NCBI RefSeq assembly: GCF_000686885.1
Contig: NZ_JMLU01000001.1
Span: 248,001 to 312,000 of the forward strand
From: Flavobacterium sasangense DSM 21067
GTDB taxonomy: Bacteria > Bacteroidota > Bacteroidia > Flavobacteriales > Flavobacteriaceae
DNA length: 64,000 bases
Direction of reading: 5' to 3'
This document shows positions 44,806 to 53,677 of the stretch, in pieces. Position 1 is the first letter of the stretch; each line of letters begins with the position of its first letter. The notes beneath the pieces were generated by a model. It saw only the letters and a list, made by a program, of their open reading frames with translations. It did no database searches and was not told where the DNA came from. The translations under genes and the position numbers were made by a program.

Positions 44806-45207
44806 TTAAAAGTTTGGTTTTTTCCTATTTTGCTTTAAAATGCTCATTACTTTTTTGGCATTCAGGCGTTTTTCTTTTACCGCTCTTGGAATTTTAGTTT
44901 CTTTTCGCTCTTTTGGAATAATCAGTGCATTTTCTAGTAACTTAAAACATTTCTTAATGACTTTTTCTTTGTTTTTCAGTTGACTTCTATCTTCTTCGCT
45001 AGTTAAAATAAGAATTCCATCTTGCGTTAATTTAGTTGCGATTTTGGTTTGCAACAAAGTTTTTTCATCATCGGTCAATCCTTTTGAATTGACTATATCG
45101 AATGTCAACACTACTTTAGAAGAAACTTTATTTACATTTTGTCCTCCTGCACCGCTACTTCTTACCGCTTTAAATGAAAACTCAGATGCGATTATTGATT
45201 TATCCAT
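44806..45207 (-). CDS. arfB: Alternative ribosome-rescue factor ArfB (peptidyl-tRNA hydrolase)
   Basis: 133 residues. It has the catalytic GGQ motif in RSSGAGGQNVNKVSSKV (about residues 17-33) and a basic C-terminal tail (KEKRLNAKKVMSILKQNRKK) that in ArfB enters the empty mRNA channel of stalled ribosomes. Too short for a normal release factor. The start overlaps the end of the DUF4301 gene by 8 bp, so it is the last gene of a five-gene operon. Confidence 0.95.
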   Translation of the reverse strand: MDKSIIASEFSFKAVRSSGAGGQNVNKVSSKVVLTFDIVNSKGLTDDEKTLLQTKIATKLTQDGILILTSEEDRSQLKNKEKVIKKCFKLLENALIIPKERKETKIPRAVKEKRLNAKKVMSILKQNRKKPNF

Positions 45208-46735
45208 TATCAGGTTGGTGTGAAGATTTTAATAAATCATTTACAGTTTTAACTGGATTGAAAGTTTCTAACGGAACCTCAACAAAAATAGTGGTCCATT
45301 TTGCCATAGCGCCATTCCATAACCCAGGAAGTTCAAAAGCTTTAATAGGTTTGCCGTTTTTTGTTTTTTCGGTAATAAAAGCTGCTTTTGGATCGACAAA
45401 CTGGGTTAAATCAAACTTTTCGCCTTTAAAGTTCTTAACTCCGCAAACAATATCAACCGGGTTAAAATGAGTAGCTTCTTTTGCTATGTTTTTTTGCGAT
45501 TTATTATTCAAATCTATTTGAGAAGATTCAACAATTTGTAAAGTTTGACGTCCTTTTTCATCTTGTACCCAAAATGGCCCACCACCTGGTTCGCCTTCAT
45601 TTTTAACCATTCCACAAACACGAATTGGTCGATTTAAGACTTTAATTAAATACTCAATTTTGTATTCGGTTTGGAAAAAATTAAATTCTTCTGGCAATGG
45701 AAAAGCTGTTTTATTTTCAGCAAAATCTCTGATTTCGTTAATTTGTGCTTCCGTTACATTTCCGTTTGAAAGCAATTTTAAATAATTGAAAATTTTGTAC
45801 TGAACAAAAAATAAAACACCACCTAATAACTTCTTATTCGTTTCAATTACTTTTCTATGATTTTGAGAAACGTTATCAATATTTTTAATGTAAATTATAT
45901 CCGATTGTAACGCATTCAAATTATCAATCAAAGCACCATGCCCACCAGGCCTAAAAAACAACTCTCCATTTTCTACACGAAAAGGAGTATTATCTTCATT
46001 AACCGCTAAGGTATCGGTGGATTGATTTTGATACGAAAAACTGATTTCACAATCTGAAAATTGATTGGTAATCTTCTCAAAATCGGGTTGAAATTCTTCC
46101 GTTATAGTGAAATGAATTTTTGTCTTTTGATTTTCTTTCTTAAAAAAATCGGACTCAAAAATATTTTCTTCAATTGGAGTAATGATTTTCTCATCTCTCA
46201 CATGAAAAGGCAAAATACCTTTTGGTTTGTTAGCAAAATCTAATCCTTCCTTACTTAACAAAGTTTTTATTAATGCGTGATATTTTTTATCGCTTGATAA
46301 CGAATAATAATTCGGATACAATTGAATAGTTTTCTCTTTCAATTCTCTGTAGAAAGGAAAGTTTTTTAATCCGAAAATAAAGATCGAAATATCTTTAGCA
46401 TTTCGCTTATTAATATAACTATTGATAGTGTCATTCTCGGCATCAAACTCATTCAAAAACTCATTCAAAAATTTGAACATACGAGTAGCCGCACCCGAAG
46501 CAGGCACAAACTTTTCAATCGAATAATTGGCTTTGTGTTTATCGAAATAGTTTACAAAAACAGAGGTATCCTCTTCTGAAAATTGCCAAATACCATCGCC
46601 TACTTTTGCTGAGCGAACTAGGTTAATTTTGGGAATTCCTTGGATAAAAAAATCCAACTGTTGTTGAATTTTATCGATTGAGTTTCCCCTCTTTTGTATG
46701 TATATTAAATCGTCTTCTGTAAAAATCTTTTCCAT
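45200..46735 (-). CDS. DUF4301 family protein
   Basis: 511-residue soluble protein of a family mostly limited to Bacteroidota. Visible blocks include KFVPASGAATRMFKFLNEF, LPFHVRDEKIITPIEE, FRPGGHGALIDNLNAL and VCGMVKNEGEPGGGPFWV. The GHGAL and nucleotide-sugar-like GEPGGGPF patterns hint at a sugar-phosphate nucleotidyltransferase-like fold, but I cannot name a reaction. It overlaps pnuC by 31 bp and arfB by 8 bp. Confidence 0.85.
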   Translation of the reverse strand: MEKIFTEDDLIYIQKRGNSIDKIQQQLDFFIQGIPKINLVRSAKVGDGIWQFSEEDTSVFVNYFDKHKANYSIEKFVPASGAATRMFKFLNEFLNEFDAENDTINSYINKRNAKDISIFIFGLKNFPFYRELKEKTIQLYPNYYSLSSDKKYHALIKTLLSKEGLDFANKPKGILPFHVRDEKIITPIEENIFESDFFKKENQKTKIHFTITEEFQPDFEKITNQFSDCEISFSYQNQSTDTLAVNEDNTPFRVENGELFFRPGGHGALIDNLNALQSDIIYIKNIDNVSQNHRKVIETNKKLLGGVLFFVQYKIFNYLKLLSNGNVTEAQINEIRDFAENKTAFPLPEEFNFFQTEYKIEYLIKVLNRPIRVCGMVKNEGEPGGGPFWVQDEKGRQTLQIVESSQIDLNNKSQKNIAKEATHFNPVDIVCGVKNFKGEKFDLTQFVDPKAAFITEKTKNGKPIKAFELPGLWNGAMAKWTTIFVEVPLETFNPVKTVNDLLKSSHQPDNG

Positions 46736-47319
46736 TCTTTATAGCCTAAAATAGCAATAATCGTAAATAGTATAAATTGAAAACTCGAAAAGGTCAACCC
46801 TTTATAAAAGTATAAAGGAATTGAAATTGCATCGGCAATAATCCATAAAATCCAGTTTTCGATTTTTCTTTTGGCCATGAGCCACATCCCAACAAAAAAT
46901 AATCCTGTTGTGAGTGCATCAACATAAGCTGTCCAATGGGTAAATTTATCAAAAAAATGGTAAACTAATACAACAAACGTCAAGGTAATTGTAAAAATTA
47001 GCGTTGAAATTAGAAATTCTTTCCGATTAATAGTTGAAATGGGAAATTCTTCTGCACCGCTTTTTGTTTTGGACCATAAATACCAACCCAAAAAACTCAT
47101 AATTGTATAATAGAAATTGATAATTAAATCGCCATACAATTGAAATTCAAACAAAATATAAACGTAAAGAATCGTGCTAACCAAACCCGTTGGGTATACC
47201 AAAATATTGTTTTTTCGAGCAAACAAAACACTGATAACTCCAAATACGACAGCAATTAATTCTAATGCAATCAAGAAGTTGGAATACTCTTTATACTGAG
47301 AAAAAAGAAACTCTATCAT
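46705..47319 (-). CDS. PnuC-family vitamin transporter (nicotinamide riboside or thiamin)
   Basis: 204 residues with seven to eight membrane segments. The family motif WILWIIADAISIPLYFYKG (W-x3-N/D-like binding helix) and the ending ILGYKEWKRF are intact. PnuC imports nicotinamide riboside; related PnuT proteins in Bacteroidota import thiamin and tend to lie near thiamin receptors. Here the gene lies about 2.2 kb from a TPP-controlled receptor but outside the riboswitch transcript, so both substrates remain possible. It overlaps its neighbours on both sides. Confidence 0.88.
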   Translation of the reverse strand: MIEFLFSQYKEYSNFLIALELIAVVFGVISVLFARKNNILVYPTGLVSTILYVYILFEFQLYGDLIINFYYTIMSFLGWYLWSKTKSGAEEFPISTINRKEFLISTLIFTITLTFVVLVYHFFDKFTHWTAYVDALTTGLFFVGMWLMAKRKIENWILWIIADAISIPLYFYKGLTFSSFQFILFTIIAILGYKEWKRFLQKTI

Positions 47320-48032
47320 AGCGAAAAGAAGTTACTATCGTTTTCAAAAGCTGTTCCAATCACCACCAAATCTGCGCCGGCTTCATACACTTCTTGAATC
47401 GTTTTCATAGAACGAATACCTCCACCAACAATCAAAGGAATATGAATATTTTGTGATACAAACCGAATCATTTCTAATGAAACGTGTTGGTTGGCACCAC
47501 TTCCAGCTTCTAGATAAATCAATTTCTTTCCTAAAAATTCGCCTGCTTTTGCGGTTTTGTAAGCTAATTCGATATTGTTGTTTTCAATTGGTTGGGTTTG
47601 ACTTACACGTTGCACGGCGGTTTCTTTTCCTCCATCGATTAGTAAATAACCTGTTGGGATAATTTCTAAATTTGATTTTTCTAACGCTTCTACCGAATTA
47701 ATATGATGCTCAATCAAATATTCTGGATTTCGACCTGAAAGTAGACTTAAAAATAGAATTCCATCAGCTTCATTGGAAATTTGTGATGGATGACCTGGGA
47801 AAATTAAAATGGGTAATTGTGTTTCTTTTTTTAATGTAGCTATCAATTCATCCAAATGCGTTCCGCTAAATGTGCTTCCTCCAACAAAAATATGTGTGGC
47901 TGGTGATTCTTTAATTTTATTTGACAAAACAATTGCTTTCTCAATAGAAACTTTTTCAGGATCAATCAGAATAGCTAATAGTTTTCTATTGTCTTTTTTA
48001 GCTTGAAGTATATTTGAATAGAGATTTTGCAT
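47316..48032 (-). CDS. Geranylgeranylglyceryl phosphate synthase family protein
   Basis: 238 residues from the ATG at 48032 (MQNLYSNILQAKKDNRKLLAIL); nine more upstream codons are open but improbable. It is a TIM-barrel prenyltransferase with LIDPEKV, FVGGSTFSG, FPGHPSQIS, YLEAGSGA and GGGIRS phosphate loops. The family joins geranylgeranyl diphosphate (or heptaprenyl diphosphate in PcrB) to glycerol-1-phosphate; flavobacterial members have been shown to be real GGGP synthases. Located 2 bp after the PPTase gene. Confidence 0.92.
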   Translation of the reverse strand: MQNLYSNILQAKKDNRKLLAILIDPEKVSIEKAIVLSNKIKESPATHIFVGGSTFSGTHLDELIATLKKETQLPILIFPGHPSQISNEADGILFLSLLSGRNPEYLIEHHINSVEALEKSNLEIIPTGYLLIDGGKETAVQRVSQTQPIENNNIELAYKTAKAGEFLGKKLIYLEAGSGANQHVSLEMIRFVSQNIHIPLIVGGGIRSMKTIQEVYEAGADLVVIGTAFENDSNFFSL

Positions 48033-48033
48033 T

Positions 48034-48663
48034 TTATTTATTTGGAAAAGCACACACAAAGATATAATCTTCTACTTTATAAAATTGAATAGTAAACTTT
48101 TCTATTGTGTTATTAAAATGCAATTCTGCCGAACATTTCTCGTCAGATAAACAAAATTCGTCTTCAAAAATATGTTCAGGAAAACTTATTCCTACTTCAT
48201 TCTTAATTTTGAATATCGATTCTTTAACACCCCAAATAATAGTTGCCTTCATTATTTTTTCAAATTCCGAAAGATTTTCAAGATGCTTCATTTCTAAAAA
48301 ACGAGGGGCAATTTTCAAGGTTTTCTCTTTTAGAATTTCAATATCAATACCCATTATTTGATTACTTATACAAATGCAAGAAAATGTATGAGAATGCGAA
48401 ATAGAAATATTTTTACCATCATTTAAAATTGGTTTTCCTGTTTCAGTATATGTTAAATCATAATCATTATATCCAATATGTTGCAACAACATTCTAACGG
48501 CTAAAAAACCCTTTTGATGTTCTTTAGATTTCATTCCCTCTAATCTAAATAATGAAGTATCTTTTAGCGAAACCGCTCTAAATAATGAAGTTACATCTTC
48601 TGTGATGTGCCAAAAGTATGCGGTTGTAGTTGCATTAATTTGTATGGATGTATAAAAAGGCAT
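48034..48663 (-). CDS. 4'-phosphopantetheinyl transferase
   Basis: 209 residues. It transfers phosphopantetheine from CoA to carrier proteins. The Mg-binding motif MGIDIE and the second motif WGVKESIFK are present, and the length fits the Sfp/Gsp group. It is first in the operon PPTase-GGGPS-PnuC-DUF4301-arfB and divergent from ahcY. No polyketide or nonribosomal peptide genes are nearby; the target may be a fatty-acid-type carrier protein elsewhere. Confidence 0.9.
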   Translation of the reverse strand: MPFYTSIQINATTTAYFWHITEDVTSLFRAVSLKDTSLFRLEGMKSKEHQKGFLAVRMLLQHIGYNDYDLTYTETGKPILNDGKNISISHSHTFSCICISNQIMGIDIEILKEKTLKIAPRFLEMKHLENLSEFEKIMKATIIWGVKESIFKIKNEVGISFPEHIFEDEFCLSDEKCSAELHFNNTIEKFTIQFYKVEDYIFVCAFPNK

Positions 48664-48750
48664 CGGATATTTAATTGTGGTTCAAATAATTAGCAAGATA
48701 AACAAATCACAAAATTTCAAACATTATTTAGAAAATAAAAACTTATGTTG

Positions 48751-48758
48751 TAACTTTG
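48751..48758 (+). promoter_or_regulatory. Candidate -7 box of ahcY
   Basis: TAACTTTG matches TAnnTTTG; TTTA 20 bp upstream is a near match to the -33 box. Confidence 0.6.
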
Positions 48759-48792
48759 CACCCTCAAATTTAAAAATAAATTAATAAATATA

Positions 48793-50109
48793 ATGAGTAC
48801 AAAAACAATTCCATATGTACCATACAAAGTTAAAGATATTTCTTTAGCAGCATGGGGAAGAAAAGAAATTCAATTAGCTGAAGCTGAAATGCCAGGTTTA
48901 ATGGCTTTAAGAGCAGAATATGGCGCAAGTCAACCTTTAAAAGGAGCTCGTATTGCTGGATGTTTACACATGACCATCCAAACAGCAGTTTTGATTGAAA
49001 CGTTAGTTGCTTTAGGTGCTGATGTAACTTGGTCTTCTTGTAACATTTTCTCTACTCAAGATCATGCTGCCGCTGCAATTGCTGCTGCTGGAATTCCTGT
49101 TTATGCATGGAAAGGTATGAATGAAGAAGAATTTGACTGGTGTATTGAGCAAACTTTATTCTTTGGAGAAGATCGTCAACCATTAAACATGATTTTAGAT
49201 GATGGTGGTGACTTAACAAACATGGTTTTTGATAGATACACAGAATTAGTTTCTGGAATTAAAGGTTTATCAGAAGAAACTACAACTGGAGTTCACCGTT
49301 TATACGAAAGAATGAAAGCAGGAACTTTATATATGCCAGCTATCAACGTAAATGACTCCGTTACTAAATCTAAATTTGACAACAAATACGGATGTAAAGA
49401 ATCTGCTGTTGATGCGGTTCGTAGAGCTACTGACGTTATGTTAGCAGGAAAAAGAGTAGTTGTTTGTGGTTATGGTGATGTAGGAAAAGGAACTGCTGCT
49501 TCTTTCCGTGGTGCTGGTTCTATTGTAACAGTTACTGAAATTGATCCAATTTGTGCTTTACAAGCAGCAATGGACGGTTACGAAGTTAAAAAATTAGACA
49601 CTGTTATTGCTAATGCTGATATCGTTATTACTACAACTGGAAATAAAGATATCGTAGTAGGTCGTCATTTCGAAGCTATGAAAGATAAAACTATCGTTTG
49701 TAACATCGGACACTTCGATAACGAAATCGATATGGCTTGGTTAAATGCTAACTATGGTGATACAAAACAAGAAGTTAAACCTCAAGTTGATATTTACAAC
49801 GTAAACGGTAAAGAAGTTATCATTTTAGCTGAAGGTCGTTTAGTAAATTTAGGTTGTGCTACAGGTCACCCAAGTTTTGTAATGTCAAATTCATTTACTA
49901 ACCAAACGTTAGCTCAAATTGAATTATGGACAAACAGTGCAGCATACAAAAACGAAGTATATATGTTACCTAAACATTTAGATGAAAAAGTAGCAGCACT
50001 TCACTTAGCTAAATTAGGTGTTGAATTAGAAACTTTAAATCCAGAGCAAGCTGCTTACATTGGAGTTGAAGTTCAAGGTCCATTCAAACCTGAGTATTAC
50101 AGATACTAA
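48793..50109 (+). CDS. ahcY: Adenosylhomocysteinase
   Basis: 438 residues; splits S-adenosylhomocysteine into adenosine and homocysteine in the methyl cycle. The NAD-binding loop [13 protein letters not shown], the active-site stretch [16 protein letters not shown] and the C-terminal signature ending FKPEYYRY are all present. Codon use fits a highly expressed gene. It stands alone between a consensus-like promoter and a strong terminator. Confidence 0.98.
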   Translation: MSTKTIPYVPYKVKDISLAAWGRKEIQLAEAEMPGLMALRAEYGASQPLKGARIAGCLHMTIQTAVLIETLVALGADVTWSSCNIFSTQDHAAAAIAAAGIPVYAWKGMNEEEFDWCIEQTLFFGEDRQPLNMILDDGGDLTNMVFDRYTELVSGIKGLSEETTTGVHRLYERMKAGTLYMPAINVNDSVTKSKFDNKYGCKESAVDAVRRATDVMLAGKRVVVCGYGDVGKGTAASFRGAGSIVTVTEIDPICALQAAMDGYEVKKLDTVIANADIVITTTGNKDIVVGRHFEAMKDKTIVCNIGHFDNEIDMAWLNANYGDTKQEVKPQVDIYNVNGKEVIILAEGRLVNLGCATGHPSFVMSNSFTNQTLAQIELWTNSAAYKNEVYMLPKHLDEKVAALHLAKLGVELETLNPEQAAYIGVEVQGPFKPEYYRY

Positions 50110-50114
50110 TTTTT

Positions 50115-50149
50115 AGTAAATAGTGAAAAGTGATTAGTAAAAAGTCACC
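50115..50149. repeat. Degenerate 7-bp tandem array after ahcY
   Basis: Five 7-bp units all starting AGT: AGTAAAT, AGTGAAA, AGTGATT, AGTAAAA, AGTCACC. Exactly 35 bp, between the stop codon and the terminator. Confidence 0.85.
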
Positions 50150-50160
50150 TAAATTATACA

Positions 50161-50189
50161 AAACCCTTACAGCAATGTGAGGGTTTTTT
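50161..50189 (+). terminator. Terminator of ahcY
   Basis: CCCTTACA-GCAA-TGTGAGGG with one G-T pair, followed by six T. Confidence 0.88.
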
Positions 50190-50253
50190 CTTTTACCAAC
50201 TATTTTTCAACAAATTAGCAACAACTTGAAACTTTTGGCGTTAAATTTGTACT

Positions 50254-50303
50254 AATCATCAATCATCAACCTGTCCGCCTTTGGTGGATCAAAATCAATC
50301 ATC
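50254..50303. repeat. 7-bp array with embedded palindrome before the DUF4407 gene
   Basis: Two perfect AATCATC units, then a near-palindrome TCCGCC-TTT-GGTGGA (50274-50288), then AAAATC and AATCATC again directly before the ATG. The mirror layout (units on both sides of a palindrome) suggests an inserted element. Confidence 0.7.
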
Positions 50304-51404
50304 ATGTTAAAACGTTTTTTTATGTTATGCTCGGGCGTAGATTCCGACATAATTAATGGCTGTTCCAATGGCGAGCAAAACAAATATGCCGGAATTGGAG
50401 CTACCGTTTTCTTCACTGCCGTAATGGCTTTTATTGCGAGTGCTTATGCCCTTTTTACTGTTTTCGACAATCCTTTTATTGCAATAGCTTTCGGGTTAGT
50501 TTGGGGTTTGCTCATTTTTAATTTGGATCGATTTATTGTTTCTACCATTAAAAAAAGAGATAGCTTTCTTGACGAATTTATTCAGGCAACTCCTCGAATT
50601 GCATTGGCGATTATTATTGCAATCGTAATTTCAAAACCTTTGGAAATCAAAATCTTTGAAAAAGAAATCAATACCGTTTTATTGAAAGAAAAGAACGAAA
50701 TGATGTTGGCTAACAAAAAACAAGTAGCCAATTATTTTCAATCCGACTTAGATAAAAACAAAGCGCAAATTGATAGTTTAAAATCGGATATTCTTAAAAA
50801 AGAGAAAGAAGTAAACGATTTATATTCAGTCTACATCACAGAAGCCGAAGGAACTGCCGGAACTAAAAAATTAGGTAAAGGTCCGGTTTATAAAGAGAAA
50901 CGTGAAAAACATGATGCTGCTTTGCAAGATTTAGCGACATTAAAAGCCTCAAACCAAGCAAAGATTACCGATTTAGAAGCGAAAGCTAAAACCTTACAAG
51001 CCGATTTAGACAAAAAAGTCACCGAAACCCAACCTATTATTGAAGGTTTCGACGGTTTAATGGCGCGAATTAACGCCTTGAATAAACTACCTTTCTTACC
51101 TTCATTTTTTATTATGCTATTGTTTTTAGCTATTGAAACTTCACCAATTATTGCGAAATTATTATCACCAAAAAGCGAATACGACTTTAAACAAGAAGAT
51201 AACGAAATGGGCATCAAAAACATGCTAGCTCAAAACCGTTACCAAAGCGAATTACAAAAACAAACTGATGCAGAAATTTACGATAAAGTGTATGCCGACA
51301 TAAAAGAAGACAAAGAACTTTACAACTACAAAAAGAAAAGCGCTATGGAATTGCTAAAACTCCAAGCTGATGGATTTGTGGAGAAGCAAAAGAAGAGTTT
51401 GTAA
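50304..51404 (+). CDS. DUF4407 membrane protein with coiled coil
   Basis: 366 residues: three N-terminal membrane segments (about 30-115), a long charged coiled-coil domain (about 130-260) and a fourth membrane segment (about 258-280) before a cytoplasmic tail. The opening FMLCSGVDSDII, with a Cys just before the first segment, is typical of the family. Function is unknown. Single gene with its start codon inside a repeat-rich leader. Confidence 0.85.
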   Translation: MLKRFFMLCSGVDSDIINGCSNGEQNKYAGIGATVFFTAVMAFIASAYALFTVFDNPFIAIAFGLVWGLLIFNLDRFIVSTIKKRDSFLDEFIQATPRIALAIIIAIVISKPLEIKIFEKEINTVLLKEKNEMMLANKKQVANYFQSDLDKNKAQIDSLKSDILKKEKEVNDLYSVYITEAEGTAGTKKLGKGPVYKEKREKHDAALQDLATLKASNQAKITDLEAKAKTLQADLDKKVTETQPIIEGFDGLMARINALNKLPFLPSFFIMLLFLAIETSPIIAKLLSPKSEYDFKQEDNEMGIKNMLAQNRYQSELQKQTDAEIYDKVYADIKEDKELYNYKKKSAMELLKLQADGFVEKQKKSL

Positions 51405-51405
51405 T

Positions 51406-51443
51406 AAAAAAGGCAATGAAATCTAAATTTACATTGCCTTTTC
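51406..51443. terminator. Bidirectional terminator between DUF4407 and DsrE genes
   Basis: AAAAGGCAATG and CATTGCCTTTT arms with a 13-nt loop; both convergent genes end here. Confidence 0.85.
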
Positions 51444-51458
51444 TAATAAAAGTAATTT

Positions 51459-51962
51459 CTACGTAAAAATGATTTGTGTCCTGTCACCATCACACAATTC
51501 GTAAAATTCTCCTATGGTAATAATATCTGTTACTTCTTCAGACAAATCTTCTTTGGAAAGTTTAAACATGTCAACCGCAAGTTTACAAGCGTAAATCATT
51601 CCGCCGCCAGCTGTAATCATTTCTAGAAATTCATCAACGGGAGGCATGCCTAATTCATCCATTTGTTTTCTCATCATACTTGAAACTGCAGATTCTACTC
51701 CTGGTAGTCCGCCAAGCATAGTTGGAAATGGAATTCCACCTGGCATTTTCATAGCTGGGTTACCTGTTGTTGCTGTATGCAAGTGATTCATTGATTTTTT
51801 GGTGATACCTTCTAGTCCAAAGAATGTAAAAAACAGATTCGTTTCGATTCCTTCCATTACCGCCCCATTGGCCATCACTAAAGAGGCGTAAACATCTTCA
51901 AGATTTCCTTTGGCACATATGATACACACTTTTTCTAAAGGTTTTTTTTCTTTCGTTTCCAT
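51459..51962 (-). CDS. DsrE/DsrF-like sulfur-carrier protein (DsrE2 type)
   Basis: 167 residues. The N-terminal KVCIICAKGNLEDVYASLVMANGAVMEGIETNLFFTFFGL and the later AGGGMIYACKLAVDMFKLS match DsrE2-type proteins, with Cys residues in both blocks (CIIC and YAC). Such proteins bind sulfane sulfur in thiol-based relay. Last gene of the FadL-SQR-TusE-DsrE module, 15 bp after the TusE-like gene. Confidence 0.88.
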   Translation of the reverse strand: METKEKKPLEKVCIICAKGNLEDVYASLVMANGAVMEGIETNLFFTFFGLEGITKKSMNHLHTATTGNPAMKMPGGIPFPTMLGGLPGVESAVSSMMRKQMDELGMPPVDEFLEMITAGGGMIYACKLAVDMFKLSKEDLSEEVTDIITIGEFYELCDGDRTQIIFT

Positions 51963-51977
51963 GTTGAAAATTTTAAA

Positions 51978-52289
51978 TTAAATACAACTTTTGGGTCTTG
52001 GAATTCCAGCCATTTTACTTGATATTTTTAATGGTCCTTTTGGAAACAAAGTATATAATTCTTTGATATCTACAACGCCACTTTTTCCAACACCTCTAAT
52101 GGTTAGAGCGATATCTTTTTTATATTGTTCTTGTAAATAGGTTAACACTTCAAAATGCTTTGGTGTTACTTCGTTTATACCTTCTTCATTTCCAATTTCT
52201 ATTGCAATGTCTTTATTCCATTGTGATAAATCAGTTAAATATCCATTTGTGTCAACATCTACTGATTTTCCTGCTATTACTTTTTCCAT
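51978..52289 (-). CDS. TusE/DsrC-family sulfur-transfer protein
   Basis: 103 residues. The family pattern is clear: DTNGYLTDLSQWNKDIAIEIGNEEGI, then a flexible C-terminal arm KMAGIPRPKSCI with the penultimate Cys. The second arm Cys that true DsrC has about 10 residues earlier is Lys/Ser here, so this is a single-Cys TusE-like carrier that can hold a persulfide but cannot form the DsrC trisulfide. It lies between the SQR and DsrE genes. Confidence 0.9.
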   Translation of the reverse strand: MEKVIAGKSVDVDTNGYLTDLSQWNKDIAIEIGNEEGINEVTPKHFEVLTYLQEQYKKDIALTIRGVGKSGVVDIKELYTLFPKGPLKISSKMAGIPRPKSCI

Positions 52290-52318
52290 CTTTTTATTAT
52301 TTAATATTAATATTATTT

Positions 52319-53554
52319 TTAGTCAAAATTCTTTCCTGATTTGCTCATTTTTGGTGTAATGAATGGTAATTTTCTTGCAGGTAAGAGCATGTTCCAATAA
52401 ATCCATCTGAAGGCTAATTTACCCCAGTGATTTAATCGAGATTCTGTCAATAAATTTAAAGGACCAATTCCTGCAAATGGAAACTTTCCTTTAACTGGCT
52501 CGTAATCGTAATTAAAATCAATTAAAAGGGCTTTCCCATGACCAGTTTCAATGAAACAATTGGCATGACCATCAAAATCTGGTTTTAATTCTTTGCCATC
52601 AATATATAATAGAATATTTTCAGTTAATATTTCTGCTTGAAAATGGGCTACAGAACCTGCTTTTGAAGCTGGAACATTGGTACAATCACCTATGGCAAAA
52701 ATATTTTCTTTAACGGTTGTTTGTAGTGTGTTTTTATCTGTAGGAACATAGTTTAAATCATCTCCAAAACCAGAACGAAGCATGACTTCATCTCCCATAT
52801 TTGTGGGTATTGTTACCAATAAATCAAAAGGAACTTCATCTCCACCATAATCGACAATTACACCTTTTTCACCATCGATATGTTCTACAGCAAAGTCGGG
52901 AACGATTTTAATACCTTTTTCTTTTAAGAGGTGGCCTAACGCTGCTGAACTTTTTTCTTTTGTAAACGCTGCTGAAAGTGGCGTAACGTATGTGATTTCA
53001 ACTTTGTCTCGCATTCCTTTTTTAAGAAAAAAGGAATCGGCAAGAAACGCAAATTCTAGAGGAGCAACGGGACATTTGATAGGCATTTCGGTAATGTGCA
53101 CGACCATTTTTCCGCCTTTCCAATCTTTAAGTTTGTCTCGTAAGGCTAAAGCTCCTTCAAAGGTGTAAAAGTCGAAAATGGTTTTGTACCAATAATCACC
53201 TAACATGCCTTCTACTTCTCCAGGAGCAGTTTTTGTTCCTGTGGCAAGGATTAAAATGTCGTATTTTAATTTTGTTCCGTTTTCTAGGACTACTGTATCT
53301 GAATCTTTATCAATTATATCAATCTTTTCTCGAACTAATTTAACTCCTTTCGGTATAAATTCATCAATTGTTTTTTTAACATCTTCTGGTTTGTAGGTGT
53401 CAAAAGGTAAAAACAAAAAGCCCGGTTGGTAGTAATGTGTTTTATATTGATCAACTATTGTTATAGTCCAATCTGATATGTTCAACTTCTTTTTAAGGTG
53501 ACTTGCCATCATAGTTCCAGCTGTTCCTGCACCAAGTATTACTAAATTTTTCAT
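52319..53554 (-). CDS. sqr: Sulfide:quinone oxidoreductase
   Basis: 411 residues. It oxidises sulfide at the membrane and passes electrons to quinone. FAD-binding motifs VILGAGTAGTMMA, ILATGTK and IFAIGDCTNVPASKAG are seen. Three cysteines match the SQR set: MPIKCPVAP, AIGDC and a Cys in HANCFIETG. The C-terminal amphipathic WGKLAFRWIYWNMLLP probably binds the membrane. It is followed by tusE-like (29 bp) and dsrE-like genes. Confidence 0.93.
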   Translation of the reverse strand: MKNLVILGAGTAGTMMASHLKKKLNISDWTITIVDQYKTHYYQPGFLFLPFDTYKPEDVKKTIDEFIPKGVKLVREKIDIIDKDSDTVVLENGTKLKYDILILATGTKTAPGEVEGMLGDYWYKTIFDFYTFEGALALRDKLKDWKGGKMVVHITEMPIKCPVAPLEFAFLADSFFLKKGMRDKVEITYVTPLSAAFTKEKSSAALGHLLKEKGIKIVPDFAVEHIDGEKGVIVDYGGDEVPFDLLVTIPTNMGDEVMLRSGFGDDLNYVPTDKNTLQTTVKENIFAIGDCTNVPASKAGSVAHFQAEILTENILLYIDGKELKPDFDGHANCFIETGHGKALLIDFNYDYEPVKGKFPFAGIGPLNLLTESRLNHWGKLAFRWIYWNMLLPARKLPFITPKMSKSGKNFD

Positions 53555-53588
53555 TATTTTGTAATTTTTATGTTCTTAAATATTACAA

Positions 53589-53618
53589 TAAAGTTACTAA
53601 TTTATAAAAAATCTCAAA
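53589..53618 (-). promoter_or_regulatory. Candidate promoter of the sqr-tusE-dsrE operon
   Basis: Minus strand: TTTG (53615-53618), an 18-bp spacer and TAACTTTA (53589-53596), one base off the consensus. Predicted RNA start near 53583. Confidence 0.55.
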
Positions 53619-53632
53619 GTAACATAAGTTAC
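53619..53632. promoter_or_regulatory. Perfect palindrome upstream of sqr (candidate Crp/Fnr-type operator)
   Basis: GTAAC-ATAA-GTTAC, a 5-bp inverted repeat with 4-bp spacer. Its centre is about 42 bp before the predicted RNA start, the class II activator position used by Crp/Fnr-family proteins. Confidence 0.6.
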
Positions 53633-53677
53633 ACAACTAAATTTCAATTACTTTGATTTTTTATGAGTTTAATAATT

